DNA from: Colwellia sp. Arc7-635
Lineage (GTDB): Bacteria > Pseudomonadota > Gammaproteobacteria > Enterobacterales > Alteromonadaceae
Reading direction: 5' to 3'
Assembly: GCF_003971255.1 (NCBI RefSeq)
Contig: NZ_CP034660.1
Coordinates: 3,596,001 to 3,660,000, forward strand
Length of the DNA stretch: 64,000 nt
Shown: positions 36,652 through 47,128 of the stretch, in pieces
Position numbering within the stretch: position 1 is the stretch's first letter
Layout: each line of letters starts with the position of its first letter
Translations under genes and position numbers: made by a program
The notes under the pieces: model-generated
Databases searched by the model: none
What the model was told of the DNA's origin: nothing
The model's input: the letters and a program-made list of their open reading frames with translations, nothing else

Positions 36652-37281
36652 GACTTTTCCCTGTAATATTTTCTATCACTTATAAAGTACCTTGGTATTA
36701 ACTAAAAATGTTTAAACGAACAATGTTTCAACTAGTAATGTTTCAACACGCAAAGAGTTTAATACTGACAGAAAAAATTAACTTTATGTCATATTCATTT
36801 ACCCTTAACTTCGAAAGCGTAACACTACTCTTAAAACGTAGCACTATTTAAATAGCAGCGAGTAATAAAGTCAAACCGCAAAGTAAATAAATCAGCGGTG
36901 TAATGATTATTTTTATCAGTTACTATCATCAGAGTGCCCCTTTAAAGAATAAAACATTAGCAACGTTAATTACCCATGAATTTCATAACCTTAAAGAACG
37001 GCATATAGCCTTTTGAGTTTACGTAAATATCAGTATTTATTATCTAGAGTTCTGGTTAAGTATTCTTAAGCCCTTCATTTGTTGATAGACGAGTAAATAC
37101 ACGCCCTAATAGCCGATCAATATTTAATCAAAAGGTCATTGTTTTATACATATATCCCCAACCCTAGCAAGCATTAATTATATTTTAGGTCTTGTCCGAT
37201 AATCGCTAGTCATTTACATTGCCTAACGTATGATCAAGCAAATCATCTATCAAATGTTATTGCCATGACAAAAGAGAAAAT
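36652..37281. other. Intergenic region between divergent kinase and ada-alkA
   Basis: No gene, terminator or clear operator was recognised in 630 bases. A short direct repeat AATGTTTCAAC occurs twice near 36722-36755. Confidence 0.4.
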
Positions 37282-38712
37282 ATGTTAAGTATTGCAGTAT
37301 GTGAAAATGCTAGGTTAAGTCGTGATATTCGTTTTGATGGTAAATTTTTTACTGCCGTGCTCACTACCGGTATTTTCTGTCGTCCTATTTGTCCTGCTCG
37401 ACCACCAAAGCCTGAAAATGTCACCTATTATGAAAGCGCAGAATTAGCCCAACAATCAGGTTTTCGTCCTTGCAAGCGTTGCTTTCCTCAATTAGCGCCG
37501 AGCTTACCTGCCCCTAGAAAAATTAAACAAATTACACAGGCTTACTACGAAAATAACTACAATTTACAAAACTGTGCAGAGCAGCTCGATATCAGTGAAC
37601 GGCAGATTCGCCGTTTGTTTGTGCAATATTATGGTTTACCGCCCAGTGAGTTTTTTCATCAACAACGCTTACTACTTGCACATAAACTGCTTGTTTCAAC
37701 ATCCTTAAGTATTACTAATGTCGCTTTTACTGCTGGTTTTAATAGCATACGTCGCTTTAACGAAGTTATTTTGCAAACCTATCAAACTTCCCCAAGCGAG
37801 ATTAGAGGTAAAAAAACTGCAACTTCTGACCAACAAGTAAATGTATTACTACCTTACAAAGCACCTTTTGATTGGCCATTAATGTTGGGATTTTTCCGAG
37901 CAAGAAAAATGAGTAATATTGAAGGTATCAGCACAGAACATTATTTTCGTACTATCGAACTAGATGATTGCAGAGGCTGGATTAAAGTAACCCAGCATAA
38001 AACTAAAGATGCGTTAAACCTAACGGTAAAGTTAACCGATTATAGTTATTTGCATCAAATAATTGCGCGTGTGCGCAGAATGTTTGACTTAGACGCTGAC
38101 ATGCAAATAATTCATCAGCACTTAATTAAACATCCTAAATTAGCGTTAGTTATCGAACAATTTCCTGGCTTACGTTTACCCGGTTGTTGGGATATCTTTG
38201 AGTTTTCTATCCGGGCAATCTTAGGCCAACAAATTTCAGTTAAAGGCGCGACGACATTAGCGCAACGTATTGCTGAAAAATACGGTGAAAATGTTGCCGA
38301 TATAGCACAAACAGAAGACAGCTCTGCGACAAAGTACTTTCCAAGCGTTCAATCCTTAATGAATGTTGATTATCAAGATATTGGTTTAACACGGTCTCGT
38401 ATTGCCACTTTGCAAACTTGGGTCGCTTACTTTAAAGGAAATGAAAGTATTTTTACTAAAGGTCTTACTATTGAGGAACTTGAAGTTGCGTTAACGGCAC
38501 TAAAAGGTATTGGCCCGTGGACGGTTAATTACATTGGTATGCGAGGATTAAGTGACCCTGATGCCTTTCCAAGTGCAGATTTAGGCATTATCAAAGCATT
38601 AACCTTTGATGACATTAAACCGAAAAATAAAGACATACTAGCATTAGCAGAAAGTTGGCGACCTTGGCGCGCTTATGCCGCTATTTATCTTTGGCAGTCA
38701 CTTGCCCATTAG
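37282..38712 (+). CDS. Ada-AlkA fusion: methylphosphotriester sensor, AraC HTH and 3-methyladenine glycosylase
   Basis: A 476-residue three-part protein for alkylation damage. Residues 1-75 are the Ada zinc domain, with Cys33, Cys37, Cys64 and Cys67 intact; Cys33 is the likely methyl acceptor. Residues 80-175 are an AraC-type helix-turn-helix. From about 185 to the end is AlkA: its N-terminal domain, then the HhH-GPD region with LKGIGPWTVNYIGMRGL and the catalytic Asp in FPSADLGIIKAL. It can sense methylated DNA, activate transcription and excise alkylated bases. ogt lies 104 bases downstream, and together they are a compact adaptive response. Confidence 0.92.
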   Translation: MLSIAVCENARLSRDIRFDGKFFTAVLTTGIFCRPICPARPPKPENVTYYESAELAQQSGFRPCKRCFPQLAPSLPAPRKIKQITQAYYENNYNLQNCAEQLDISERQIRRLFVQYYGLPPSEFFHQQRLLLAHKLLVSTSLSITNVAFTAGFNSIRRFNEVILQTYQTSPSEIRGKKTATSDQQVNVLLPYKAPFDWPLMLGFFRARKMSNIEGISTEHYFRTIELDDCRGWIKVTQHKTKDALNLTVKLTDYSYLHQIIARVRRMFDLDADMQIIHQHLIKHPKLALVIEQFPGLRLPGCWDIFEFSIRAILGQQISVKGATTLAQRIAEKYGENVADIAQTEDSSATKYFPSVQSLMNVDYQDIGLTRSRIATLQTWVAYFKGNESIFTKGLTIEELEVALTALKGIGPWTVNYIGMRGLSDPDAFPSADLGIIKALTFDDIKPKNKDILALAESWRPWRAYAAIYLWQSLAH

Positions 38713-38816
38713 ATAGCTGATAATTAATAACTAATAACTGGTAACTGGTAACTAAAAGCTTATAACTGCGACTTACAGCGCACTGTAATATTATTGAAAA
38801 TTTAAGGAAATATTAA

Positions 38817-39293
38817 ATGTACTATTGTACTTACCAATCACCATTGGGTGAAATTGCCTTAACAGCAAACGACAACGGTTTAAGCGCATTGGCTTTTCAA
38901 ATGGGCAAGTCCCCTATTACTTTTACTGGCTTGACAGAAGATGGCAGTAAATTTACTGACGTCATTCAGCAATTAACACAATATTTCGATGGTAGCAGAA
39001 AGCAGTTCGATTTAGCGTTAGCACCTGAAGGAACAAACTTTCAAAAGCAAGTTTGGCAAGCACTCGTCAAAATCCCTTGTGGCGAAACCAAAAGTTATGG
39101 CTGGATTGCTAAAAGCATCAATAATGCTAAGGCAGTACGTGCTGTTGGCACCGCTAACGGTGCTAATCCCATCGCCTTAATCGTACCTTGTCACCGGGTT
39201 ATTGGTAGCAACGGAAAGCTGACGGGTTACGCGGGTGGTTTAGCATTAAAAGCGAAGCTGTTAATGCATGAAGGTGCATTATTTACTCCCTAA
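38817..39293 (+). CDS. ogt: O6-methylguanine-DNA methyltransferase
   Basis: A 158-residue suicide methyltransferase that moves the methyl group from O6-methylguanine to its own Cys. The active site PCHRVIG and the preceding VGTANGANPIALIV are conserved. AAGGAAA lies before the ATG. Together with the fused Ada-AlkA gene upstream it completes the function set found in E. coli Ada and AlkA. Short TAACTGG repeats fill the gap between them. Confidence 0.94.
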   Translation: MYYCTYQSPLGEIALTANDNGLSALAFQMGKSPITFTGLTEDGSKFTDVIQQLTQYFDGSRKQFDLALAPEGTNFQKQVWQALVKIPCGETKSYGWIAKSINNAKAVRAVGTANGANPIALIVPCHRVIGSNGKLTGYAGGLALKAKLLMHEGALFTP

Positions 39294-39507
39294 ATAATGC
39301 TAAAAATAAAGCTATTCCCCTCGTAATCATGAATTAGTTACACAACGGGCTAATTTTCCATATAACGTAAATATCCATCAACTTAGCGTATCGATGGCAC
39401 ATAGATAATCATAAAGTGCTAAAACATTAGCTGATGTTGTTCCTCCAAGCTAACCTTAATTGATGGTTAAACGATACTAATAAAAATATAAATAACAGGG
39501 AAAATCG

Positions 39508-42500
39508 ATGAAAAGATCTCTTACCTCCTTAATGCTGACGGCGGCGATAACCACCAGTGCGTCAGCAGCTATAGATACTGATTTATTATCAGGTATAAAA
39601 GTTCGTAATATTGGCCCTGCGGCTACCAGTGGCCGAATATCGGACATCGAAGCTGTGATTTCAAATCCTAATATTATCTATGCCTCAGCCGCCTCTGGTG
39701 GCGTTTGGAAATCAGAAAATGCCGGTTTACAATGGACGCCAATATTCGAGCATGAAGAATATGCCTCAACAGGCGCTATTGCTATTAACCAAGCTATACC
39801 TGATATCGTTTGGTTAGGTACTGGCGAAGGTAATGTGCGTAATTCGGTGTCTATCGGTGGTGGTATTTACAAATCAATCGATGCCGGTCAGCATTGGAAA
39901 AAAATGGGTTTAGCAAAGACCGAGCACATCAACCGTATCGCATTACACCCTACTAATCCTGATATCGCTTACGTTGCCGCTCTTGGTACTTTGTGGTCAG
40001 AAAATAAAGACCGCGGCATTTATAAAACCATTGATGGCGGTAAGACTTGGCAGAACATTTTATTCGTTGATAACACCACAGGTGCAACCGATATAAAAAT
40101 GGATCCAAGTAATCCGAATAAATTGTATGCCTCAATGTGGCAATTTCGACGTTGGCCAGACCGTTTTGAATCTGGTGGGCCAGGCTCAGGCTTATTTATC
40201 TCGCTCGATGGTGGTGAATCTTGGCAAGAAAAAACGGTTGCTGATGGCTTACCTGAAGGAGATTTAGGCCGAATTACCCTTGATGTTTCACAAAGCCAGC
40301 CAAATACCGTTTATGCATTAGTGGAAGCAGAAGAAAGTGCCTTAATGCGCTCTGACGATGGTGGTAACAGCTGGCGTACAGTTAATAATGAAGTAGGCGT
40401 TGCCGATAGACCTTTCTACTATTCAGAAATTGAAGTTGATCCCAATAATCCCGATGTAATTTATAACATAGCAACCTTTATTCGCCGATCAATTGATGGT
40501 GGTAAAACCTTTGAAAAAGTAGAAAAAGTAGATTGCTGTGCTGCCGGTAATAACATTCATATTGATAATCACACACTCTGGATCAACCCCAATGATTCCG
40601 AGCATTTAATTTTAGGTAATGATGGCGGTGTCTCAATTACCCAAGACAAAGGCGATAGCTGGCGTTTTGTACAAAATTTAGCTATTTCCCAGTTCTATCA
40701 TGTTCGTGTTGATGACGCACAACCGTATAATATTTATGGTGGTTTGCAAGATAATGGCTCATGGCGCGGCCCTGCTGAAGTATGGCAGAGCGCGGGCATT
40801 CGTAACGTACATTGGCAAGAAATTGGTTTCGGTGATGGCTTTGATGCCATGCCTTTTCCTGATGACGTCACTAAAGGTTACAGCCAATCACAAGGTGGAT
40901 ATTTAAGCCGTTGGGATATTAATACCGGTGAACAAAGCTTGATCATGCCACAACCACCGAATCCAGAAACTGAGTTACGCTTCAACTGGAACGCTGGTTT
41001 AGCACAAGACCCGTTCAATAAAGACACCATTTATTATGGTAGTCAATTTATACATAAATCAGCAGATAGAGGTGAAACTTGGCAAGTTATTTCGAAAGAT
41101 TTGTCGACCAACAATCCTGATTTTCAACGCTATAAAGACTCAGGTGGTTTAACACCAGATGTAACAGCTGCAGAAAACAATACGGCAATTATCGCCATTG
41201 CACCAAGTCCGATAAAACAAGGCGTTATTTGGGTTGGCACTGATGATGGTCGTATTCATGTAACTCAAGACGGCGGTAAAAATTGGAAGAGTGTAGAGAA
41301 AAAAGCTAGAAAAGCGCCAAAAAGTGCTTTTATTCCTCATATAACACCGTCGCTTTATAATGCCGATGAAGCATTTATCGTCTTTGATAATCATCGTCGT
41401 GGTGACATGAAACCTTATATTTTCAAAGCGTCAAAATACGGCAGCAAATTTACTAATTTAACCACTAAAAATATCAAGGGTTATGCACTTTCGGTTCAAC
41501 AAGATCATGTTGATGAAAATTTATTATTTTTAGGTACGGAATTAGGTTTATATGCATCAACTGATGCTGGTGATTATTGGTTTAAATATGATCAAGGCGT
41601 GCCAACCGTTTCAGTAATGGATATGGCAATACAGCAACGTGAAAATGATTTAGTACTAGGTACACACGGTCGCTCAATTATTGTGATTGACGATTACAGT
41701 GCGCTGCGAGGTTTATCTGAGAAATCATTTAAAACCCCACTAAAACTCTTAAGCGTTTCAGACGGTCAACAGTATGTAACCAATCGAGCACCCTCTTCTC
41801 GTTTTTGGGGTGATGCAGCCTATGTTGGCGAAAATGAAGTTTACGGCGTTACATTAACCTTAATGGCTTCAGGTGAACACTTAGTACACCCAGATGAAGA
41901 TAAAGAAAAGACTCGCTTGTTGAACAAAGCAGCTAAAGCTAACGCTGAAAAAGCAAAGCAAAAAGCTACATCGAAAAAGGTTACAGATGAAAAATTAGTA
42001 CTTTCAGATAAAGCGCGTATTACCGTTAAAAACAGCCAAGGCGAAGTCGTTCGTACTTTTGTTAGTCAACTTAAACAAGGCATAAATCGCATTGCTTGGG
42101 GGTTAGAGTCCGATGGCGCATTAACTATGCCTGGTGATGAACCTAAAGAAGACCAAGATATTTTAGCCGCAGGACCCGAAGTGGTGCCGGGTGTTTATAG
42201 CATCAGTGTTAAGTTGAACGACAATGAATTTGAAACGTCAGCAAAGGTATTAAAAGATCCACGCTTTAACGTTTCAACTCAAGACCTAAGCGCTAGTTAT
42301 AATTTACAACATCAAGCGGTTGCTATGTACTCGACCCTTACTAAAGCCGTGCACGCCCTAGTGGATAGTAAAAAAGATGTTGAGTTAATCAAAGCGATGG
42401 CCGATAAAGCACTCGCTAGCCTAGAAAAAATGGAAGATAAAGCATCAACACCGGCAGGTAAGCTAAGCAGTGCAGCTGATGAATTATTGAAGAAGATTAA

Positions 42501-42786
42501 GACATTAGATAAAGAGCTCCGCTCTATCCCTAAAACCAATGGTATTGTTGATGAAAGTTACAAAGTTAGCTCTAAAATATATACCGCTTGGGGCTACGTT
42601 GGCAGTCGCTATGGCAAACCATCACCGACAGCCGAGCTTTACTTAGCACAAGGTAAGGCGGCATTAAAGGTAGGTATCACACAAGTAAACGATCTCTTAG
42701 CACAAGATATTACGCAATTTAAACAGCAATATCAGCAATCGGGATTAGGCTTACTTAAGGGCACAACTTTCATTGCGCTTGATTAA
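39508..42786 (+). CDS. Large secreted Asp-box (BNR/sortilin-like) beta-propeller protein
   Basis: A 1092-residue protein with a signal peptide (MKRSLTSLMLTAAITTSASA). I count ten Asp-box motifs of the S/T-x-D-x-G-x-x-W type (for example KSIDAGQHW, KTIDGGKTW, ISLDGGESW, VTQDGGKNW, ASTDAGDYW) over residues 65-690, giving one or two beta-propellers like sortilin/Vps10 or exo-xyloglucanase folds. A second half of about 350 residues has a Lys/Ala-rich stretch and helical content. It is probably a periplasmic or cell-surface glycan or protein-binding factor. No catalytic residues can be named. It starts after GGGAAA. Confidence 0.85.
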   Translation: MKRSLTSLMLTAAITTSASAAIDTDLLSGIKVRNIGPAATSGRISDIEAVISNPNIIYASAASGGVWKSENAGLQWTPIFEHEEYASTGAIAINQAIPDIVWLGTGEGNVRNSVSIGGGIYKSIDAGQHWKKMGLAKTEHINRIALHPTNPDIAYVAALGTLWSENKDRGIYKTIDGGKTWQNILFVDNTTGATDIKMDPSNPNKLYASMWQFRRWPDRFESGGPGSGLFISLDGGESWQEKTVADGLPEGDLGRITLDVSQSQPNTVYALVEAEESALMRSDDGGNSWRTVNNEVGVADRPFYYSEIEVDPNNPDVIYNIATFIRRSIDGGKTFEKVEKVDCCAAGNNIHIDNHTLWINPNDSEHLILGNDGGVSITQDKGDSWRFVQNLAISQFYHVRVDDAQPYNIYGGLQDNGSWRGPAEVWQSAGIRNVHWQEIGFGDGFDAMPFPDDVTKGYSQSQGGYLSRWDINTGEQSLIMPQPPNPETELRFNWNAGLAQDPFNKDTIYYGSQFIHKSADRGETWQVISKDLSTNNPDFQRYKDSGGLTPDVTAAENNTAIIAIAPSPIKQGVIWVGTDDGRIHVTQDGGKNWKSVEKKARKAPKSAFIPHITPSLYNADEAFIVFDNHRRGDMKPYIFKASKYGSKFTNLTTKNIKGYALSVQQDHVDENLLFLGTELGLYASTDAGDYWFKYDQGVPTVSVMDMAIQQRENDLVLGTHGRSIIVIDDYSALRGLSEKSFKTPLKLLSVSDGQQYVTNRAPSSRFWGDAAYVGENEVYGVTLTLMASGEHLVHPDEDKEKTRLLNKAAKANAEKAKQKATSKKVTDEKLVLSDKARITVKNSQGEVVRTFVSQLKQGINRIAWGLESDGALTMPGDEPKEDQDILAAGPEVVPGVYSISVKLNDNEFETSAKVLKDPRFNVSTQDLSASYNLQHQAVAMYSTLTKAVHALVDSKKDVELIKAMADKALASLEKMEDKASTPAGKLSSAADELLKKIKTLDKELRSIPKTNGIVDESYKVSSKIYTAWGYVGSRYGKPSPTAELYLAQGKAALKVGITQVNDLLAQDITQFKQQYQQSGLGLLKGTTFIALD

Positions 42787-42907
42787 TCACTTAAGCAATA
42801 TCTCTTATTAATTTTTAGCTTTTATTTGGCTAATACTCAAGAAAATCTGTGTATTAGCTAAGGTCTTGGCTAAAATTTAAAGCTTATAGTCACAAATTAA
42901 TAATCAT
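42787..42907. other. Intergenic, 3' region of the Asp-box gene
   Basis: Nothing recognised before the terminator. Confidence 0.3.
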
Positions 42908-42944
42908 AAAAAAGGCTGCTGAATAAATTCAGCAGCCTTTTTTT
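42908..42944. terminator. Bidirectional terminator between convergent genes
   Basis: AAAAAAGGCTGCTGAAT / ATTCAGCAGCCTTTTTTT, an 11-base GC-containing stem with T runs in both directions. It serves the Asp-box gene and purF. Confidence 0.93.
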
Positions 42945-43072
42945 AACTCGTTTATTGCTTAAGTGTTATGACAAAATCAACAGAGCGAATTCACTGATAA
43001 TAATACCTTTATATTCCTTTACTAAAAGGCATATAAAGGTTCTATTTTAAAGATCTATATAAAAGCGATGAA

Positions 43073-44590
43073 CTATTCTGCGCCTTCATTATGCATATCA
43101 ATAATTGAGTCAGCATTTTTGTCAGATGTTTCTTTTGTTTCATTATTACGCAAAGCGTCTAGTCTATCTAAATAGTCTTGATCAATATCTTTGGTGACAT
43201 ATTCGCCATTAAAGACTGACGTTTCAAACTCTGTAATATCTGGATTCGCGGTAGAAACAGCAGCAACTAAATCTTCTAATGTTTGGAAGATTAACTTATC
43301 AGCACCAATGAGTTCACAAATATCGTCCAGTTCACGGCCATGAGCGATCAATTCATTCGCACTTGGCATATCAATACCATAAACATTCGGGAAGCGTATC
43401 TCTGGTGCTGCTGAAGCAAAATACACTTTCTTAGCACCTGCAGCACGAGCCATTTCAATAATTTGTCCTGACGTTGTACCACGAACAATGGAGTCATCAA
43501 CAAGTAAAACATTTTTACCAACAAACTCAGCACCGATGGCATTAAGTTTACGGCGTACAGATTTTTTACGTTGCTCTTGCCCTGGCATAATAAAGGTACG
43601 GCCAATGTATCGGTTTTTAACAAAACCTTGACGGTAAGGAATATTAAGATGACGAGCAATTTCTAATGCGGTGTCACAAGATGTTTCAGGGATCGGAATA
43701 ACAACATCAATATCAATGTCATCCCATTCCTTAGCTATTTTGTCACCCAGTTTTTTACCCATGTCAACGCGTGAACCGTAAACTGAAATTTTATCAATTG
43801 ACGAATCAGGACGAGCAAAATAAACGTATTCAAAAATACAAGGATGAAATGATGGGTTTTCAGCACATTGTTGACTATGAATTTGACCTGATTCAGTGAA
43901 GAAAATAGCTTCACCTGGTGCCACATCACGAACAAATTCAAATTCGTTCGCATCAAGTGCCACTGACTCAGACGCTACCATATATTCGATGCCAGATTCA
44001 GTTTCACGCTTACCAAAAACTAGTGGACGAATACCATTAGGATCACGAAATGCTACCAAGCCGTAACCGACAATTAAGGCAACCGTTGCGTATGCGCCAC
44101 GTACACGTTTATGTACATTGCTCACCGCAGTGAAAATATCACTTGGGTCTAAAGTTGGTTGATCTGTGTTTTGTAATTCGTGACCTAAAATATTAAGTAA
44201 TAATTCAGAATCAGACGTTGTATTAACGTGACGACGAGCTTCAGTATTAAGCCAATGCTTTAATTCTTCAGCATTGGTTAAGTTACCGTTATGAGCAAGA
44301 GAAATACCAAAAGGTGAATTGGCATAAAACGGCTGTGCTTCTGAAGAACTTGATGTTCCTGCCGTTGGGTATCGAATATGACCAATACCGATATTACCTT
44401 GAAGACGTAACATATGACGCGTATGGAAAACGTCTTTTACTAAGCCGTTACCTTTACGTAATCTAAAGGTATTATCGTGAATAGTCACAATACCAGCAGC
44501 GTCTTGGCCACGATGCTGTAACACCGTTAAACCATCATATAAAGCTTGACCAACGGGCGTTTTACCAACAATACCAACAATACCACACAT
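43073..44590 (-). CDS. purF: Amidophosphoribosyltransferase PurF
   Basis: First step of purine synthesis: PRPP plus glutamine to phosphoribosylamine. The 505 residues are normal. The nucleophile Cys2 follows Met (MCGIVGIVG), the glutaminase part has [11 protein letters not shown], and the PRPP site [17 protein letters not shown] is intact. It is the last gene of the fimV-truA-accD-folC-dedD-cvpA-purF block. No PurR box was recognised upstream. Confidence 0.97.
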   Translation of the reverse strand: MCGIVGIVGKTPVGQALYDGLTVLQHRGQDAAGIVTIHDNTFRLRKGNGLVKDVFHTRHMLRLQGNIGIGHIRYPTAGTSSSSEAQPFYANSPFGISLAHNGNLTNAEELKHWLNTEARRHVNTTSDSELLLNILGHELQNTDQPTLDPSDIFTAVSNVHKRVRGAYATVALIVGYGLVAFRDPNGIRPLVFGKRETESGIEYMVASESVALDANEFEFVRDVAPGEAIFFTESGQIHSQQCAENPSFHPCIFEYVYFARPDSSIDKISVYGSRVDMGKKLGDKIAKEWDDIDIDVVIPIPETSCDTALEIARHLNIPYRQGFVKNRYIGRTFIMPGQEQRKKSVRRKLNAIGAEFVGKNVLLVDDSIVRGTTSGQIIEMARAAGAKKVYFASAAPEIRFPNVYGIDMPSANELIAHGRELDDICELIGADKLIFQTLEDLVAAVSTANPDITEFETSVFNGEYVTKDIDQDYLDRLDALRNNETKETSDKNADSIIDMHNEGAE

Positions 44591-44635
44591 GAACTTATTC
44601 TCCGACGAATTAAGTTTAACTACTAAGTTTAAATA

Positions 44636-45118
44636 CTATGCTAAAAAACTGGATGATTGTTTGAGGTACTCAAAAAACCATTCAACTATTAATGTAAATT
44701 CAGGAATCAATTGAGAGCTCTGCCACCATGGACTAGAAGGTGCAGGCGTAAATGCGTCCATAAAAAATAAGACCGCGGCGATGATCAATACGCCTCTTAA
44801 GGCGCCAAACACAATGCCTAACACTCTGTCGGTGCCCGACAAGCCAGTTTTACTGACCAGCTGACCGATTATATAGTTAACAAGCGCACCTAGAATTAAG
44901 GTGGTGATAAACAGAATAGCGATAGAGGCTGCGTTACGCAGAAGTTGATCGGAAATATTGGTAAATAATGTCGACAAGTTCAGATAAAAGTTACTTGCTA
45001 CGAAAAAGGCACTGATCCAAACAATTAAGGAAACTGCTTCTTTAACAAAGCCGCGCACCAAGCTAATTAAAGCTGAAATGCCAATGATAGCCAAAATGGC
45101 ATAATCTATCCAAACCAT
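44636..45118 (-). CDS. cvpA: CvpA family membrane protein
   Basis: A 160-residue inner-membrane protein with four helices; the N-terminus [28 protein letters not shown] matches E. coli CvpA (162 residues) in this position, so I use the internal ATG at 45118 rather than 45181. CvpA is needed for colicin V production and, in other bacteria, for envelope stress tolerance. It lies 45 bases before purF, as in E. coli. Confidence 0.93.
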   Translation of the reverse strand: MVWIDYAILAIIGISALISLVRGFVKEAVSLIVWISAFFVASNFYLNLSTLFTNISDQLLRNAASIAILFITTLILGALVNYIIGQLVSKTGLSGTDRVLGIVFGALRGVLIIAAVLFFMDAFTPAPSSPWWQSSQLIPEFTLIVEWFFEYLKQSSSFLA

Positions 45119-45189
45119 AAATCGAATATTCTCATTGATTAGAGGCGCGCATTCTATCAGAAGGCCGATAGCGTTTACCAATAATTTTG

Positions 45190-45834
45190 TTATTTAGCTG
45201 GATTAAAACGAGCAACTTTTCCTTGCACATTAGTCAACTTTTTCAGGTCGGGGAGTTTTTTCTCTAAGGATGATTTTATCAACTCGGGGCCAATAAAAAC
45301 CTTGGTCAACTTGCCATTTTTTGTTTTGATCGGCTTAGTAAAAGCGGTGTAGCCTGCTTTTTTTAACTTGCTGACCAAGTCGTCAACATTATTTTGATGT
45401 CGAAAACTACCTAATTGAATAACCCAAGCTTGCTTAAGTACGGCTTTGCTAGGTGTATTTTTAGTATTGTTATTAGCCGATTTTTTTATTTCTGATGCGG
45501 TCTGTTTTGCTGCGAATGACGACTCTTTAGACAAACTCGACACAGTAACACCAGTTTCGTTGAGTGCTTGCCCTGCATCTATCTCGCCAACATCATCTAA
45601 CGCGCGTTCATCGGTAATGCTTTCTTGCGGTAAACTCGCCAGTTTTTCTTCAGGGAAGCGCTTATTAGCTTCAGGAAAGTCAACCTGAGGTGCACGGGGG
45701 ATGGTTTCAAAATTATCTTGATAAGTTTTTTTATCGCCATCAAGTACATCAGGTAAAAATATAATAGCGACGGCAGCCACAATAATAGTACCCACTAAAC
45801 GATTTTGAAACGGTGTAGACAAGTTGTACTCCAA
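45190..45834 (-). CDS. dedD: SPOR domain cell-division protein DedD
   Basis: A 214-residue bitopic inner-membrane protein: a short cytosolic N-terminus, one helix ([19 protein letters not shown], about 13-31), a low-complexity linker and a C-terminal SPOR domain ([30 protein letters not shown]). SPOR domains bind denuded glycan at the septum, so DedD helps constriction. It lies between folC and cvpA, its conserved place. Confidence 0.92.
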   Translation of the reverse strand: MEYNLSTPFQNRLVGTIIVAAVAIIFLPDVLDGDKKTYQDNFETIPRAPQVDFPEANKRFPEEKLASLPQESITDERALDDVGEIDAGQALNETGVTVSSLSKESSFAAKQTASEIKKSANNNTKNTPSKAVLKQAWVIQLGSFRHQNNVDDLVSKLKKAGYTAFTKPIKTKNGKLTKVFIGPELIKSSLEKKLPDLKKLTNVQGKVARFNPAK

Positions 45835-45840
45835 GCTTTG

Positions 45841-47118
45841 CTAAACTAATAAGCGTCTTATTTCGGCAACCGTAAAGAACGATCCGAAAACTAGAACAAG
45901 ATCAGTTGCTTTCGCATTCTGTTTTGCCATTCTAAATGCCTGAGAGACATTGTCAAAGCAATTTACCTTACTCGGGTCTATTTGCATCTGTTCAACAATT
46001 TTGTTTGCCGCACAACCTCTAGGCACATTAAGTGTGCCGATATACCACTGTGTAACTTCTGGCAAAAGGGCTACAACCGTATTCGCCACATCTTTATCTG
46101 ACAGCATACCTAGTACAGCATGGACTTTCGGATAATTTAGCTTTTGCAGTTGTGTCGCTAAATATCTTGCCGCTTGAGGATTGTGTCCAACATCTAAAAT
46201 AACATCACAGTCGAGTGAGAATTTTTCCATTCGACCAGCAACTTTTGTTTGAGCAATAATCTCATTGATGAATTGGCTATCCAACGACAAAGTAAGTTTG
46301 TCAGTCAAAAGCTCTAGCACCATCATAGCCGTCGCTACGTTGTCTTGCGGAATATGGCAAGCGCTTAGCGCTGAAAAGTTGTTTTTATCACTAGACCATG
46401 ACCAAGTAGAATTGTTATTCGTTGATTTAGCCGTAAAGTGTTGCTCACGAAAGTAGGCTTTAGCTAAAATATTGTCTGCATGTGCTGCTAATGACTTAGG
46501 CGGATTAGTATCACCTACCACCGCCATTTTATGCGCTCTCATGATACCTGCTTTTTCAAAACCAATGGCTTCGCGAGTATCACCTAAATAAGCTTGATGG
46601 TCTAAATCAATGGTGGTGACGACAGCAACATCAGCGTCTATGATATTAGTGGCATCTAAACGCCCACCTAAACCCACTTCAAGAATAATAACATCAGGTT
46701 GCTCTGCCATTAACACCAGCAGTGCGGCTAAGGTAGTATATTCATAATAGGTTAGTGAAATATCGCCTCGGGCGCTTTCTATAGTATCAAACGCGCTCAC
46801 TAAAGCATCATCAGTGACTTCGCAACGATTAATCCGCAAACGTTCGTTAAAACGCTCAATATGAGGCGAGGAATAGACCGAGCAAGTTAAGTTTTGAGCT
46901 AAAAACGCATTTTCTAAAAAAGCACAGGTAGTGCCTTTGCCATTTGTACCGGCAACGGTAATAACTGTTGCGTTAGGAAAGGCAATATTGAGCTTTTCTG
47001 CCACTTGTGCAATACGCTTCAAGCCAAGATCGATTTCGACTGCGTGAATGTTTTCTAAATAAGAAAGCCACTCAGTAAGATTGACTCTTGCTGAATGGCC
47101 TTTAATCATTTTTGACAT
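45841..47118 (-). CDS. folC: Dihydrofolate/folylpolyglutamate synthase FolC
   Basis: Bifunctional ATP-dependent ligase that adds glutamate to dihydropteroate and then to folates. The P-loop GTNGKGTTCAFLEN and the EVGLGGRLDATNII segment are conserved. I use the ATG at 47118, giving 425 residues close to E. coli (422). The frame extends to 47166, but that would overlap accD. The next gene, dedD, starts six bases after its stop. Confidence 0.95.
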   Translation of the reverse strand: MSKMIKGHSARVNLTEWLSYLENIHAVEIDLGLKRIAQVAEKLNIAFPNATVITVAGTNGKGTTCAFLENAFLAQNLTCSVYSSPHIERFNERLRINRCEVTDDALVSAFDTIESARGDISLTYYEYTTLAALLVLMAEQPDVIILEVGLGGRLDATNIIDADVAVVTTIDLDHQAYLGDTREAIGFEKAGIMRAHKMAVVGDTNPPKSLAAHADNILAKAYFREQHFTAKSTNNNSTWSWSSDKNNFSALSACHIPQDNVATAMMVLELLTDKLTLSLDSQFINEIIAQTKVAGRMEKFSLDCDVILDVGHNPQAARYLATQLQKLNYPKVHAVLGMLSDKDVANTVVALLPEVTQWYIGTLNVPRGCAANKIVEQMQIDPSKVNCFDNVSQAFRMAKQNAKATDLVLVFGSFFTVAEIRRLLV

Positions 47119-47128
47119 GAGTTTACCG

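Noticed and set aside
43348-43956. Minus-strand alternative frames inside purF
   Set aside because: Shadows of the purF frame; no independent start signals or homology.
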